A stretch of DNA of 64,000 bases from Rhodopseudomonas faecalis (GTDB taxonomy: Bacteria; Pseudomonadota; Alphaproteobacteria; Rhizobiales; Xanthobacteraceae). Both the position numbers and the translations under genes were made by a program. Of this stretch, positions 31,686 through 41,388 are shown one piece after another (positions within the stretch are counted from its first letter, which is position 1; each line of letters starts with the position of its first letter). The stretch is from NCBI RefSeq assembly GCF_003217325.1, contig NZ_QJTI01000009.1:62001-126000 (forward strand), written 5' to 3'. Below the pieces are notes generated by a model. The model searched no databases. It saw only the letters and a list, made by a program, of their open reading frames with translations, and had not been told where the DNA came from.

Positions 31686-32540
31686 ATGGCTGGCGTACAC
31701 GGCAAGCACCACGACTATCATCTGGTCGCTCCGAGCCCGTGGCCGATCGTCGGCTCGTTCTCGGCTTTCGTGATGGCGATCGGCGCGATCGGCTGGATGC
31801 ACCAGATGTTCCCGGGCGCCGGCTATGTGTTCGGCGCCGGCGCAGTCGGCGTGCTGTACACCATGGCGGCGTGGTGGAGCGACGTGGTCGACGAAGCCGA
31901 GCACCAGGGCGACCATACCCGCGTGGTGCAGCTCAGCCACCGCTACGGCATGATCCTGTTCATCGCCTCCGAGGTGATGTTCTTCGTCGCCTGGTTCTGG
32001 GCGTTCTTCAATGCCGCGCTGTTTCCCGCCGATCCGGTGCATGCCGCGCGCACTGCGCTGTTCGGCGGCGTCTGGCCGCCCAAGGGCATCGAGACTTTCG
32101 ATCCCTGGCACCTGCCGCTGCTCAATACGCTGATCCTGCTGACCTCGGGCACCACCGTCACCTGGGCGCATCACGCGCTGCTGCATGGCGACCGCAGCGG
32201 CCTGAAATGGGGGCTGATCAGCACCATCGCGCTCGGCCTGGTGTTCACCTGCGTGCAGATCTACGAATACAGCCACGCGGCGTTTTCATTCGCCGGCAAT
32301 GTCTATGGTGCCACCTTCTTCATGGCGACCGGGTTTCACGGCTTCCACGTGATGGTCGGCACGGTGTTTCTGGCAGTGTGCCTGGTGCGCGCCCAGGCCG
32401 GGCATTTTACGCCCAAACAGCATCTCGGCTTCGAGTTCGCCGCTTGGTACTGGCACTTTGTCGATGTGGTCTGGCTGTTCCTGTTCGTGTCGATCTATGT
32501 CTGGGGCAATGGCGGCGCGGCGATCGCCGGTGGCTCCTGA
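31686..32540 (+). CDS. coxC: Cytochrome c oxidase subunit III
   Basis: 284-residue seven-helix subunit III. The start is the ATG at 31686 with GGGAGG 7 bp upstream. It begins [20 protein letters not shown] and carries [34 protein letters not shown], the [20 protein letters not shown] block and the C-terminal [20 protein letters not shown], all diagnostic. Subunit III stabilises the oxidase during turnover. Confidence 0.96.
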   Translation: MAGVHGKHHDYHLVAPSPWPIVGSFSAFVMAIGAIGWMHQMFPGAGYVFGAGAVGVLYTMAAWWSDVVDEAEHQGDHTRVVQLSHRYGMILFIASEVMFFVAWFWAFFNAALFPADPVHAARTALFGGVWPPKGIETFDPWHLPLLNTLILLTSGTTVTWAHHALLHGDRSGLKWGLISTIALGLVFTCVQIYEYSHAAFSFAGNVYGATFFMATGFHGFHVMVGTVFLAVCLVRAQAGHFTPKQHLGFEFAAWYWHFVDVVWLFLFVSIYVWGNGGAAIAGGS

Positions 32541-33339
32541 CCAGGCCGTGACCGTGCACCAGCCCGCCTCAGCGCGCGGCATCGCTGGTCTGGCATTGAT
32601 CGCGCTGGTGATGGTGGCGGTGCTGCTGGCGCTCGGCGCCTGGCAATTGCAGCGCCGCGTCGCCAAGCAGGCGCTGATCGCGGCGTTGACCGAACGGCTC
32701 GCCGCCGCGCCAATGCCGCTGCCGCCACCTTCTGACTGGGCCGATCTCAGCCCGGCGCGCGACGAATTCCGGCGCGTCACCTTCTCCGCTCGCTTCACTG
32801 ACGCGCCCGACGCCATGATTTACAGCGCGGGCTCGGCGATCCGCGCCGACGTCACCTCGCCCGGCACCTTTGCGCTGTTGCCGGTGCGGCTGCGCGACGG
32901 CAGCGAGCTGGTGGTCAATGCCGGCTTCCTCGCCAACCCGGCGATCGACCGCGCCGTGCAGGACCGCGCGGTGCAGCGGCTGCGCGATGCCGGTGCCGTG
33001 CAGTTGGTCGGCTATCTGCGCTTCCCGGAGCGCAGCACGCTGTTGATCGCCGCCCCCGATCCCGCCAAGCGGCTATGGTTTGCGCGCGACCTCACTGCGA
33101 TCGCCGCGGCGCTCGGCTGGGACAGCGCGGCGCCGTTCTATATCGACCTCGAAGCGCCGCAGCTGGCGAGCGACGCCCCCCGGCCCGGACCGCTGACCGT
33201 GCGGCTGCGCGATCAGCACCTGCAATACGCCATCACCTGGTTCGGGCTGGCGGCGGCGGTGAGCCTGGTCTTTGCGGCCTGGCTCTATGGGCAACTCCGT
33301 GATCGCCGCAGCATCAAGCGGCGCTCCGTTTCCTTGTGA
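32530..33339 (+). CDS. SURF1 family oxidase assembly protein
   Basis: About 269 residues; SURF1 helps haem a insertion into subunit I. Topology is typical: an N-terminal transmembrane helix ([20 protein letters not shown]) followed by [17 protein letters not shown], a periplasmic domain, and a C-terminal helix ([19 protein letters not shown]) preceded by RLRDQHLQ. The GTG at 32530 overlaps coxC; GTGs at 32548 and 32554 are alternatives, and no ATG fits. Confidence 0.87.
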   Translation: MAPDQAVTVHQPASARGIAGLALIALVMVAVLLALGAWQLQRRVAKQALIAALTERLAAAPMPLPPPSDWADLSPARDEFRRVTFSARFTDAPDAMIYSAGSAIRADVTSPGTFALLPVRLRDGSELVVNAGFLANPAIDRAVQDRAVQRLRDAGAVQLVGYLRFPERSTLLIAAPDPAKRLWFARDLTAIAAALGWDSAAPFYIDLEAPQLASDAPRPGPLTVRLRDQHLQYAITWFGLAAAVSLVFAAWLYGQLRDRRSIKRRSVSL

Positions 33340-33383
33340 AGCGTTCAGGGAGCGGCTATGGTGCCGCTAAATCCCCCCGCGGG

Positions 33384-33399
33384 AAGATAATTTTATCTT
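33384..33399. terminator. AT-rich inverted repeat between SURF1 and thrC
   Basis: AAGATAATTTTATCTT: 7-bp arms around TT, an AT-rich island in GC-rich DNA. It could end the cox operon or be part of the thrC promoter. Confidence 0.35.
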
Positions 33400-33443
33400 A
33401 ATATCAAGGGCTTGCCGCAAAGCGCACGCCTTTGGAGGACGTG

Positions 33444-34862
33444 TTGCCGCACTATATTTCGACCAGGGGCGAGGCCCCCAAGCTCGGTTTCTGCGATGTC
33501 ATGCTGACCGGCCTTGCCCGCGACGGCGGGCTCTATGTGCCGGAGACCTGGCCGCAGCTGTCAGCCGACACCATCGCATCGTTTTTCGGCCGTCCCTATT
33601 GGGAGGTGGCTGTCGAGGTGATCCGTCCGTTCGTGCACGGAGAGATCTCCGATGCCGAGCTCGGCGCCATGGCCAATGAGGCCTATGCCAGCTTCCGCCA
33701 TCCGGCCGTGGTGCCGCTCAACCAGGTCAGCCCCAGCCAGTTCACGCTGGAACTGTTCCACGGCCCGACGCTGGCGTTCAAGGACGTGGCGATGCAGCTC
33801 TTGGCGCGGCTGATGGACCATGTGCTCGCCAAGCGCCAGCAGCGCATCACCATCGTGGTCGCCACCTCGGGCGACACCGGCGGCGCCGCGGTCGAAGCGT
33901 TTGCCGGGCGCGGCAATGTCGATCTCGTGGTGCTGTTCCCGGACGGCCGGATTTCCGACGTGCAGCGCCGCATGATGACCACCACCGCGGCCAGCAATGT
34001 GCACGCGCTGGCGCTGCAGGGCACGTTTGACGATTGCCAGGCGATCGTCAAAGGCATGTTCAATCACCACGCATTCCGCGACGAGGTGGCGCTGGCCGGC
34101 GTCAACTCGATCAACTGGGCGCGCATCATCGCCCAGGTGGTGTACTACTTCACCTCGGCGGTCGCGCTCGGCGCGCCGCAGCGCGAGGTCGATTTCACCG
34201 TGCCGACCGGCAATTTCGGCGACATCTTCGCCGGCTATGTCGCCAAGCGCATGGGGCTGCCGGTGCGCCGGCTGCGCATCGCCTCCAATGTCAACGACAT
34301 CCTGGCGCGCACGCTCAGCACCGGCATCCATGAAGTGCGCGAAGTGCACGCCACCACCTCGCCGTCGATGGACATTCAGATCTCATCGAATTTCGAGCGG
34401 CTGTTGTTCGAAGCCTCTGGCCGCGACGCCTCGCTGGTGCGCGGGCTGATGGCCTCGCTCAAGCAGTCCGGCCGCTATGTGCTGCCCGATGCCGTGCTGG
34501 CCGCGATCCGCAGCGAATTCGATGCCGGCCGCGCCGATGAGGAAGAGACCGCCGCGGCGATCCGCACCGCCTGGCGCGAAGCCGGCGAGCTGGTCGATCC
34601 GCACACCGCGGTGGCGCTCGCGGTGTCTGATCACGAACTGGCCGAGCCGACCGTGCCCAATGTGGTGCTATCGACCGCGCATGCCGCCAAATTCCCGGAT
34701 GCCGTTGAGGCCGCGTGCGGCGTCCGGCCCGGCTTGCCGTCATGGCTCGACGGCCTGATGACCAAGCCCGAGCAGATCAAGACCATGGCCTGTGATCAGG
34801 CAGCAATTGAAAGCTACGTGCTCGCCGTGAGCCGCGTGGTGAAACAAGGGGCCGCGCAATGA
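33444..34862 (+). CDS. thrC: Threonine synthase
   Basis: About 472-residue PLP enzyme converting O-phosphohomoserine to threonine. It begins PHYISTRGEAPKLGFCDVML; the PLP Lys is in GPTLAFKDVAMQLL (about 110), the phosphate loop is ATSGDTGGAAVEAF, and GVNSINWARI is conserved. The start is uncertain: GGAGG at 33434-33438 favours TTG at 33444, with GTG 33441 and TTG 33432 alternatives. It overlaps the next gene by 4 bp. Confidence 0.94.
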   Translation: MPHYISTRGEAPKLGFCDVMLTGLARDGGLYVPETWPQLSADTIASFFGRPYWEVAVEVIRPFVHGEISDAELGAMANEAYASFRHPAVVPLNQVSPSQFTLELFHGPTLAFKDVAMQLLARLMDHVLAKRQQRITIVVATSGDTGGAAVEAFAGRGNVDLVVLFPDGRISDVQRRMMTTTAASNVHALALQGTFDDCQAIVKGMFNHHAFRDEVALAGVNSINWARIIAQVVYYFTSAVALGAPQREVDFTVPTGNFGDIFAGYVAKRMGLPVRRLRIASNVNDILARTLSTGIHEVREVHATTSPSMDIQISSNFERLLFEASGRDASLVRGLMASLKQSGRYVLPDAVLAAIRSEFDAGRADEEETAAAIRTAWREAGELVDPHTAVALAVSDHELAEPTVPNVVLSTAHAAKFPDAVEAACGVRPGLPSWLDGLMTKPEQIKTMACDQAAIESYVLAVSRVVKQGAAQ

Positions 34863-36148
34863 GCGTCGAAATCACCAAGCTTCCCACCGGCCTCACCGTC
34901 GTCACCGACCAGATGCCCCATCTGGAAACCGCGGCGCTCGGCGTGTGGGCCGGCGTTGGTGGCCGCGACGAGAAGCCGGACGAACACGGCATCTCGCATC
35001 TGCTCGAACATATGGCGTTCAAGGGCACCGCGACCCGCAGCTCGCGCGAGATCGTCGAAACGATCGAGGCGGTCGGCGGCGATCTCAACGCCGCGACCTC
35101 GACCGAGACCACCGCTTACTATGCCCGCGTGCTGAAGGCCGACGTGCCGCTGGCGCTCGACGTGCTGTCCGACATTCTCGCCCATCCTTCGTTTGAGCCG
35201 GAGGAGCTGGAGCGCGAAAAGAGCGTGATCGTCCAGGAAATCGGCGCGTCGCAGGACACGCCGGACGATGTGGTGTTCGATTATCTCAATGAGCTGTGCT
35301 ACCCGGAGCAGCCGATGGGCCGCTCATTGCTCGGCACGCCGCAGACGCTGAAGGGTTTTACCCGCGACACGCTGCGCGGCTATCTCTCGACCCATTATCG
35401 CGGGCCGGACATGGTGGTAGCCGCGGCCGGCGCCGTCAACCACCAGCAGGTGGTCGAGGAAGTGAGCCAGCGCTTTGCCTCGTTCAACGGCGCCCCGGCG
35501 CCGAAGCCGCAGCCGGCGCTGTTTGGCGCTGGCGGCGTCAAGGTGGTGCATCGCGATCTCGAACAAGCCCATCTGACGCTGGCGCTGGAAGGGTTGCCGC
35601 AGCTCGATCCGTCGCTGTTTAGCCTGCAGGTGTTCACCAACACGATCGGCGGCGGCATGTCCTCGCGGCTGTTCCAGGAAGTGCGCGAGAAGCGCGGGCT
35701 GTGCTACTCGATCTACACTTTCCACGCGCCCTATAGCGATACCGGCTTTTTCGGGCTGTACACCGGCACCGATCCCGCCGACGCCCCGGAAATGATGGAG
35801 GTGATCGTCGATGTGATCGGCGAGGCGGTCGATACCCTGACCGAGGCCGAAATCGCACGCGCCAAGGCCCAGATGAAGGCCGGGCTATTGATGGCGCTGG
35901 AGAGCTGCAGCTCGCGCGTCGAGCAATTGGCGCGCCACGTGCTGGTCTATGGCCGGCCGATCCCGGTTCCGGAGCTGATCGCGCGTATCGATGCGGTCAG
36001 CGTCGAATCGGCCAGCAAGGCGGCGCGGGCCTTGCTGGCGCGCAGCCGGCCCGCCGTGGCGGCGCTCGGCAGCGGCCAGGGTCTGGACACCGCGGCCGCT
36101 TTTGCGGAAGGATTGACGCGCGCAAAGTCCCAGACCAGCTACCACTGA
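34859..36148 (+). CDS. M16 family zinc peptidase (mitochondrial processing peptidase-like)
   Basis: 429-residue pitrilysin-family protease. The inverted zinc motif is intact in HGISHLLEHMAFKGT (HxxEH, about residues 42-56), with the distal Glu in the following helix. The C-terminal half contains GGGMSSRLFQEVREKRGLCY, the active-site-completing R/Y loop. Alphaproteobacterial homologues are the closest bacterial relatives of the mitochondrial processing peptidase beta subunit. It begins with ATGA overlapping thrC, a linkage seen across Rhizobiales. Confidence 0.94.
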   Translation: MSVEITKLPTGLTVVTDQMPHLETAALGVWAGVGGRDEKPDEHGISHLLEHMAFKGTATRSSREIVETIEAVGGDLNAATSTETTAYYARVLKADVPLALDVLSDILAHPSFEPEELEREKSVIVQEIGASQDTPDDVVFDYLNELCYPEQPMGRSLLGTPQTLKGFTRDTLRGYLSTHYRGPDMVVAAAGAVNHQQVVEEVSQRFASFNGAPAPKPQPALFGAGGVKVVHRDLEQAHLTLALEGLPQLDPSLFSLQVFTNTIGGGMSSRLFQEVREKRGLCYSIYTFHAPYSDTGFFGLYTGTDPADAPEMMEVIVDVIGEAVDTLTEAEIARAKAQMKAGLLMALESCSSRVEQLARHVLVYGRPIPVPELIARIDAVSVESASKAARALLARSRPAVAALGSGQGLDTAAAFAEGLTRAKSQTSYH

Positions 36149-36195
36149 TCCACTCGCAGCTCAGGTTCTGACGTTCGGCATCTGGAGGTTCGATC

Positions 36196-36783
36196 GTGGC
36201 GTTGTTTCGCATGCCGACCACCGGCCCGGCGACATTGACGCCGCGCGGCCACGGACTGCTGCTACGACCGCCGCAAATGGCCGATTTCCCGCAATGGGCG
36301 CAGCTACGCGACCAGAGCCGGGCGTTCCTGACCCCGTGGGAACCGATCTGGCCGTCTGACGATCTGACCCGCACCGGCTATCGGCGCCGGCTGCGGCGCT
36401 ATGCCGAGGACATCGCCAGCGACCGCGCCTATCCGTTCCTGGTGTTTCGCGAGGCCGACGACCTGCTGGTTGGCGGCATCACCGTCGCCAATGTCCGGCG
36501 CGGCATCGTGCAGGCTGGCACCATCGGCTATTGGGTCGGCCAGCCCTATGCGCGGCAGGGTGTCATGACGGCGGCGCTGCACGTCTTGCTGCCGACGCTG
36601 TTTGGCGAGCTCAGCCTGCACCGGGTCGAGGCGGCCTGCATCCCCAGCAATGCCGCGTCGATCCGCGTCCTGGAAAAATGCGGCTTCAGCCGCGAAGGTC
36701 TGGCGCGCAAATACCTCTGCATCAACGGCGTCTGGCAGGATCATCTGCTGTTCGGGCTGTTGAACGAGGATTTCCGCGGCTGA
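36196..36783 (+). CDS. GNAT N-acetyltransferase (RimJ/RimL-like)
   Basis: 195-residue acetyltransferase similar to ribosomal-protein-alanine N-acetyltransferases. The start is a GTG at 36196 with TGGAGG upstream. The acetyl-CoA region is GTIGYWVGQPYARQGVMTAA (about 111-130), followed by HRVEAACIPSNAASIRVLEK and CGFSREGLARKYL. The substrate is unknown. It follows the M16 gene by 47 bp and may be cotranscribed. Confidence 0.9.
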   Translation: MALFRMPTTGPATLTPRGHGLLLRPPQMADFPQWAQLRDQSRAFLTPWEPIWPSDDLTRTGYRRRLRRYAEDIASDRAYPFLVFREADDLLVGGITVANVRRGIVQAGTIGYWVGQPYARQGVMTAALHVLLPTLFGELSLHRVEAACIPSNAASIRVLEKCGFSREGLARKYLCINGVWQDHLLFGLLNEDFRG

Positions 36784-36812
36784 TTCCGGCTGTTGGCTGG
36801 CGGCCGACGCCT

Positions 36813-36841
36813 TTGGTTGGCCGCTTTGGCTTTGTTATAGT
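36813..36841 (+). promoter_or_regulatory. Sigma-70-type promoter of the secreted hypothetical gene
   Basis: TTGGTT (36813-36818), 17-bp spacer, TATAGT (36836-36841), 52 bp before the next ATG. Confidence 0.5.
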
Positions 36842-36893
36842 CCCGCCAGCCAACATTTGGTCGAAACACTTGGATGGGACACCGAGGATTTGA

Positions 36894-37565
36894 ATGCTTG
36901 ATGAGCGTCTGACTGTCGTTGCCCAGGCAACTCCCGGGCGGCGGGTTTTTGGGTTGCGCCCCGCGATCGCGTTGAGCCTTGCGGCCATGCTGCTGGCGAC
37001 GCCGGCTTCCGCACAATCCATCACCGATCGATTCAAGAGCCTGTTTGGCGGCGACGACCCGGCGCCCGCGCCAAGCCAGGAAGGCGGCGCCACAGCGGCG
37101 CCGCCGCAGGACACCGACCTGACCTGCCCGGAAGTGACGGTGCGCTCCGGCGCCTCGACTTACGCCGTTGGCTTGCCGAATAAGCCGGCGGCCGGCAGCG
37201 ACCTGCGCTACCAGGCCACGATCTCGCGCATGGCGCGTAGCTGCACGCTCAGCGACGGCCAGATCAAGGCCAAGATCGGCATTCAGGGCCGGGTGATCGC
37301 CGGACCGGCCGGCGCGCCGACCAGCGTCGACGTGCCGCTGCGTGTCGCGGTGGTGCATGAGGGCGTGCAGCCGAAAACGGTGTTCACCCAGGCCTATCGC
37401 ACCAATGTGGCGATGACGCCCGACGGCAATGAGCCGTTTACGCTGGTGATCGAGGACGTGGTCTATCCAGTGCCGCCGGGCAACGCCAATGATTACTACG
37501 TGTTCTATATCGGCTTCGACCCGCTGGCGCTGAAGCCCGAGCCGCGCAAGGGCCGCTCGAAGTAA
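36894..37565 (+). CDS. Exported hypothetical protein
   Basis: 223-residue protein of unknown function. A long signal peptide (PAIALSLAAMLLATPASAQ, cleavage near residue 41) leads to a short Pro/Ala/Gln-rich linker (GGDDPAPAPSQEGGATAAPP) and a roughly 150-residue domain with two Cys (LTCPEVTVRSG; ARSCTLSDGQ) that could form a disulfide. The end is basic (PEPRKGRSK). It is preceded by a good promoter and is probably single-gene. No catalytic motif is recognised. Confidence 0.75.
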   Translation: MLDERLTVVAQATPGRRVFGLRPAIALSLAAMLLATPASAQSITDRFKSLFGGDDPAPAPSQEGGATAAPPQDTDLTCPEVTVRSGASTYAVGLPNKPAAGSDLRYQATISRMARSCTLSDGQIKAKIGIQGRVIAGPAGAPTSVDVPLRVAVVHEGVQPKTVFTQAYRTNVAMTPDGNEPFTLVIEDVVYPVPPGNANDYYVFYIGFDPLALKPEPRKGRSK

Positions 37566-37589
37566 CCACACATGACCGCGGATGATGGC

Positions 37590-38033
37590 TCAGGCCACGT
37601 CCGCGGCCATCGCCACTCGCAGCGATTTTGGAATCGGCCGGGCGCGGCCGCCGGCCACGAACGCCACCTTGACCTTGGCGTCCATCAACAGCTCATCGCC
37701 GCGCCGCACTTCCTGATGCATGGTGATCGAGGCGCCGCGTACCTCGATCGGCCGGGTGATGATGTCGAGCACGTCGTCCATCTTCGCCGATTTGAGAAAA
37801 TCAAGCTGCATCGCGCGCACCACGAACGCAAAGCCCGGCGCTTCGCTTTCGGCTTCGGCAAACAGCGCGCCCTGCTCGGCGCCGAGCAGCCGCAGATAAT
37901 TGGTGCGGCCGCGCTCCATGAACCGCAGATAATTGGCGTGATAGACGATGCCCGAAAAATCGGTGTCCTCGTAATAGACCCGGACCTGCATGTGATGCAG
38001 TCCGTCGCGAATGGCGCCGTCAAGAGAGTTCAT
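37590..38033 (-). CDS. ybgC: YbgC family acyl-CoA thioesterase (Tol-Pal associated)
   Basis: 147-residue hot-dog-fold thioesterase. The signature YYEDTDFSGIVYHANYLRF (about 20-38) contains the catalytic Asp; LDFLKSAKMDDVLDI is also typical. YbgC acts on short or medium acyl-CoA and is normally the first gene of ybgC-tolQRAB-pal; here it ends the ruv group instead, 49 bp after ruvB, while tolQ is 32 kb away on the same strand. Confidence 0.93.
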   Translation of the reverse strand: MNSLDGAIRDGLHHMQVRVYYEDTDFSGIVYHANYLRFMERGRTNYLRLLGAEQGALFAEAESEAPGFAFVVRAMQLDFLKSAKMDDVLDIITRPIEVRGASITMHQEVRRGDELLMDAKVKVAFVAGGRARPIPKSLRVAMAADVA

Positions 38034-38082
38034 GGGCTCATTACCTGCTGATCTTGGTCACATCGGCAGCGGCGGGCTGCGG

Positions 38083-39129
38083 TCACTCATCCTCATCGCC
38101 GCTGAACAGACCGAATTGCGCGGTGTCGCGCGTGGGCTCGGCAAGGCCGAGATGGCGGAAAGCGTGGGAGGTCAGCAGCCGCCCGCGCGGGGTGCGCTGC
38201 AGATAGCCGCACTGGATCAGGAACGGCTCGATGATGTCCTCGATGGCGTCGCGCGGCTCGGACAGCGCCGCCGCCATGGTCTCGACCCCCACCGGGCCGC
38301 CGCCATAATTGAGCGCGATCGCGCTCAGATAGCGCCGGTCCATGGCATCGAGCCCGGCGGCGTCGACCTCGAGCGCGCTGAGCGCGTGATCGGCGATCTT
38401 GCGGTCGATCGCGTCGGCATCGGCGGCAGAAGCAAAATCGCGCACCCGGCGCAGCAGCCGGCCGGCGATGCGCGGCGTACCGCGCGCGCGCCGTGCGATT
38501 TCATTGGCGCCATCGGGCGTGATGCCGACGCCGAGCACGCGCGCACCGCGGCTGACGATGCCTTCCAGCTCCTCGATGGTGTAGAAGTTCAGCCGCACCG
38601 GAATGCCGAACCGATCGCGCAGCGGGTTGGTCAGCAGCCCTGCGCGTGTGGTGGCACCGACCAGCGTGAATTTGGCCAGATCGATCTTCACCGAACGCGC
38701 CGCCGGCCCTTCGCCGATGATCAGATCGAGCTGAAAATCCTCCATCGCCGGATACAGCACCTCTTCGACCGCAGGACTGAGGCGATGAATCTCGTCGATG
38801 AACAGCACGTCGCGTTCTTCGAGATTGGTGAGTAGCGCGGCGAGATCGCCGGCCTTGGCGATCACCGGCCCCGAGGTCGCGCGAAAACCGACGCCAAGTT
38901 CGCGGGCCACGATCTGCGCCAGCGTGGTTTTGCCAAGGCCGGGCGGGCCGACGAACAGCACGTGATCGAGTGCCTCCTGGCGCTTGCGCGCGGCGTCGAT
39001 GAAGATTTGCAGATTGGCGCGCGCCTGCTGCTGTCCGACGAAATCGGACAGCGATTGCGGCCGCAGCGCGGTGTCGCCGACGTCATCAACGCGGCGCTCC
39101 GGCGAAACGATGCGGGACGGCTCAGTCAT
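38083..39129 (-). CDS. ruvB: Holliday junction ATP-dependent helicase RuvB
   Basis: 348-residue AAA+ motor for branch migration with RuvA. The start is the ATG at 39129 ([13 protein letters not shown]); the longer frame runs into repeat DNA. Walker [20 protein letters not shown], Walker [11 protein letters not shown], sensor [10 protein letters not shown], and the Arg-finger region [14 protein letters not shown] are intact; the C-terminal winged helix has [18 protein letters not shown]. The gene is separated from cdd and ruvA by about 240 bp of repeats. Confidence 0.96.
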   Translation of the reverse strand: MTEPSRIVSPERRVDDVGDTALRPQSLSDFVGQQQARANLQIFIDAARKRQEALDHVLFVGPPGLGKTTLAQIVARELGVGFRATSGPVIAKAGDLAALLTNLEERDVLFIDEIHRLSPAVEEVLYPAMEDFQLDLIIGEGPAARSVKIDLAKFTLVGATTRAGLLTNPLRDRFGIPVRLNFYTIEELEGIVSRGARVLGVGITPDGANEIARRARGTPRIAGRLLRRVRDFASAADADAIDRKIADHALSALEVDAAGLDAMDRRYLSAIALNYGGGPVGVETMAAALSEPRDAIEDIIEPFLIQCGYLQRTPRGRLLTSHAFRHLGLAEPTRDTAQFGLFSGDEDE

Positions 39130-39149
39130 GGCGCGAGGATAGCATGAGG

Positions 39150-39345
39150 GGTGCGGCTTCTGCCCTCTCCCCTTCCGGGAGAGGGTGCCCGCGCAAAGCG
39201 CAGGCGGGTGAGGGAGCAAGGCGCGCTGTTCTCCCCTCCCCCTTGCGGGGAGGGGGCGGGGGTGGGGGTGCTCCGAGGCAAGGCTCCCGTTGTGGACCCC
39301 CACCCCAACCCTCCCCGCAAGGGGGAGGGAGTTCGCGGGGCTTGG
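39150..39345. repeat. GC-skewed intergenic repeats between cdd and ruvB
   Basis: Several copies of the CCCTCCCC-type palindromic element (CCTCCCCCTTGCGGGGAGGG near 39236; CCCTCCCCGCAAGGGGGAGG near 39310) separated by GGGGGTGGGGG tracts. Same family as at 8.8 and 40.5 kb. Confidence 0.8.
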
Positions 39346-39370
39346 GGCGGCGTCAATCCGCTCGATCCGC

Positions 39371-39796
39371 TCACAACACCCGCTCCCGGCTGTATTTGTT
39401 GGGCAGCAGCTCGCTGATGGTCACCGCGACCACGCCCTCGGGGCCGGGCACCAGCACGCGGGCCTGACGATCATAATCCCAGATCAGCTCGCGGCAGGCG
39501 CCGCATGGCGACACCACCCGGATCTCGCGGTCCGTTTCATGCGGCTTCGGATGCCGGACTGCAACGATGGTGTCGATGCCGGCATCGCCCAGCTCAGTGA
39601 TCACCTGGCCGAGCGCCACCGCTTCGGCACACACCGCCATCCGCCCGAGATAAGCGTCGAGATTGACCGCGACATAGCGCCGGCCGGTGCGGGTCAACAG
39701 CGCCGCGCCAACCTCCTGCCAGTCATTGCGATAGCGCCGCGCAATGGCGGCGCTCGCCTCGTCGATCAATACGCGATCGGCATCGGTCAGACTCAC
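39371..39796 (-). CDS. cdd: Cytidine deaminase
   Basis: 141-residue tetrameric-type cytidine deaminase, converting (deoxy)cytidine to uridine for salvage. The zinc/catalytic motifs are [13 protein letters not shown] (Cys, catalytic Glu) and [14 protein letters not shown] (two Cys). The start is a GTG at 39796 whose last bases overlap the ruvA stop (GTGA), with AAAGGAG upstream, so it is coupled to ruvA. A cdd between ruvA and ruvB is not the usual arrangement. Confidence 0.9.
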   Translation of the reverse strand: MSLTDADRVLIDEASAAIARRYRNDWQEVGAALLTRTGRRYVAVNLDAYLGRMAVCAEAVALGQVITELGDAGIDTIVAVRHPKPHETDREIRVVSPCGACRELIWDYDRQARVLVPGPEGVVAVTISELLPNKYSRERVL

Positions 39797-40416
39797 TTCG
39801 ACAGCTCCTTTAGCCCGAGCTTGATCAGTTGCGCGGTGGCGGCGCCCTCGCCGGCCTGGCGCGCGGCGGCGGCGATCGCGGCGGCCGCCTGCGGCTGACC
39901 ATAACCGAGATTGAGCAGCGCCGAGATCGCATCGGCGACCGGCTGCGGCGCGCTGCGCTCCTCGATCGCGCCGGATAGCTGCGCCACCGCCGGATCGATG
40001 CCGCCCATCGCCATCGCAGGCGCCTTGTCCTTCAGCTCGGAAACGATGCGCTCCGCCACTTTCGGCCCGACGCCGGGCGTGCGCGCCACCGCGGCCTTGT
40101 CGCGCAGCGCAATCGCGTTGGCGAGATCGGCGGGCGGCAGTGTCGACAGCACCGCCAGCGCCACTTTGGCGCCGACGCCTTGCACGGTCTGCAACAGCCG
40201 GAACCATTCGCGCTCGAGATCGCTGCGGAACCCGAACAGCTTGATCTGGTCCTCGCGCACATAGGTCTCGATCGACAACGTCGCAGCGCCGCCGGCCGAC
40301 GGCAGCGCCTGCAAGGTGCGGCTGGCGCAGTGCACCTGATAGCCGACGCCCTGCACGTCGAGGATCACATAGTCCTCGCCGTAGGAATCGATGATGCCCT
40401 TCAGCTTGCCGATCAT
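39793..40416 (-). CDS. ruvA: Holliday junction branch migration protein RuvA
   Basis: 207-residue RuvA, the junction-binding tetramer. Domain I starts [20 protein letters not shown]; two helix-hairpin-helix motifs follow ([20 protein letters not shown] and [20 protein letters not shown]); the C-terminal RuvB-binding domain is [20 protein letters not shown]. Length is typical. It overlaps cdd by 4 bp. Confidence 0.96.
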   Translation of the reverse strand: MIGKLKGIIDSYGEDYVILDVQGVGYQVHCASRTLQALPSAGGAATLSIETYVREDQIKLFGFRSDLEREWFRLLQTVQGVGAKVALAVLSTLPPADLANAIALRDKAAVARTPGVGPKVAERIVSELKDKAPAMAMGGIDPAVAQLSGAIEERSAPQPVADAISALLNLGYGQPQAAAAIAAAARQAGEGAATAQLIKLGLKELSK

Positions 40417-40468
40417 GCGCGCGTTCCGGAGATCAGAATTGTCGTCGCTACGCAGCGAGGCGTCGTTG

Positions 40469-40765
40469 CTCCCCTGCCCCTTGCTGGGAGCGGTCGGGGG
40501 TGGGGGGTCGCGAGCACGGTGCCCCTGTCACCCCCACCCGTCCGGCCTGCCAGCCGCGCCCGTTCTGCTCCCCTCCCCCTCGCGGGGAGGGGTCGGGGGT
40601 GGGGGGCCGCGAGCACGGCGCCTCTGTCACCCCCACCCGTCCGGCCTATCGGCCGCGCCCGTTCTGCTCCCCTCCCCCTCGCGGGGAGGGGTCGGGGGTG
40701 GGGGGCCGCGAGCACGGCGCCTCTGTCACCCCCACCCGTCCGGCCTGTCGGCCGGCCACCCTCCC
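40469..40765. repeat. Three tandem 99-bp repeats between ruvC and ruvA
   Basis: Units begin at 40469, 40568 and 40667, each starting CTCCCCT and containing the GGGGAGGGGTCGGGGGTGGG palindrome module and CACCCCCACCCGTCCGGCC. Units 2 and 3 are nearly identical; unit 1 is diverged; unit 3 decays into CACCCTCCCCACAAGGGGGA. The period is divisible by three and frames stay open on both strands. Confidence 0.85.
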
Positions 40766-40801
40766 CACAAGGGGGAGGGACAAGAGCTCTGCTCGCGCCG
40801 C

Positions 40802-41326
40802 TCATGCGCCCACCGCCTTGAGCCGCTCGCTGGCGCCGCGATGATGGGCGTGGGTGATGGCAATGGCGAGTGCGTCGGCGGCGTCCGCCGAGCGCGGATT
40901 GGCCTTCGGCAGCAGGATTTTCAGCATCATCTTGATTTGCGTCTTGTCGGCATGGCCGGCGCCGACCACGGTCTTCTTGACCTGGTTCGGCGCGTATTCG
41001 GCGACCGACAGCCCGGCCATCGCCGGCGCCAGCATCGCGACGCCGCGCGCTTGGCCGAGCTTGAGCGTCGCCGCGCCGTCTTTGTTGACAAAAGTCTGTT
41101 CCACCGCGGCTTCCGCGGGGATGAATTCGGCGAGCACCTTGGCGAGCCCGTGATGGATCGCGAGCAGCCGCTCCGCCAGCGGCAGGGTGTCGGGCGGCTC
41201 GACCGAGCCGCAGCCGACGAATGACAGCCGATTACCCTCACTGTCGATCACGCCCCAGCCGGTACGGCGGAGGCCCGGATCGATCCCGATAATGCGGACA
41301 GAATGACGAATCGGCGGCTGGCTCAT
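40802..41326 (-). CDS. ruvC: Crossover junction endodeoxyribonuclease RuvC
   Basis: 174-residue resolvase. Catalytic acidic residues lie in [28 protein letters not shown] and [17 protein letters not shown]. The ATG at 41326 is used; an upstream frame would add six residues. It is followed by about 385 bp, mostly tandem repeats, before ruvA. Confidence 0.95.
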   Translation of the reverse strand: MSQPPIRHSVRIIGIDPGLRRTGWGVIDSEGNRLSFVGCGSVEPPDTLPLAERLLAIHHGLAKVLAEFIPAEAAVEQTFVNKDGAATLKLGQARGVAMLAPAMAGLSVAEYAPNQVKKTVVGAGHADKTQIKMMLKILLPKANPRSADAADALAIAITHAHHRGASERLKAVGA

Positions 41327-41364
41327 GCCGCAAGATAACGCCATACAGACGTGAACGAAACAGA

Positions 41365-41388
41365 AACGCCGGAGCTTTTCCCGGCGTT
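41365..41388 (-). terminator. Terminator overlapping the yebC stop
   Basis: Stem AACGCCGG / CCGGCGTT with loop of 8 nt, followed on the minus strand by TCTGTTT. The yebC stop codon lies at the stem edge. It separates yebC from ruvC. Confidence 0.65.

Noticed and set aside
40391-41224. Open frames across the 99-bp repeats reading repeated Pro/Arg motifs
   Set aside because: They persist because the repeat period is divisible by three; no start site or family.
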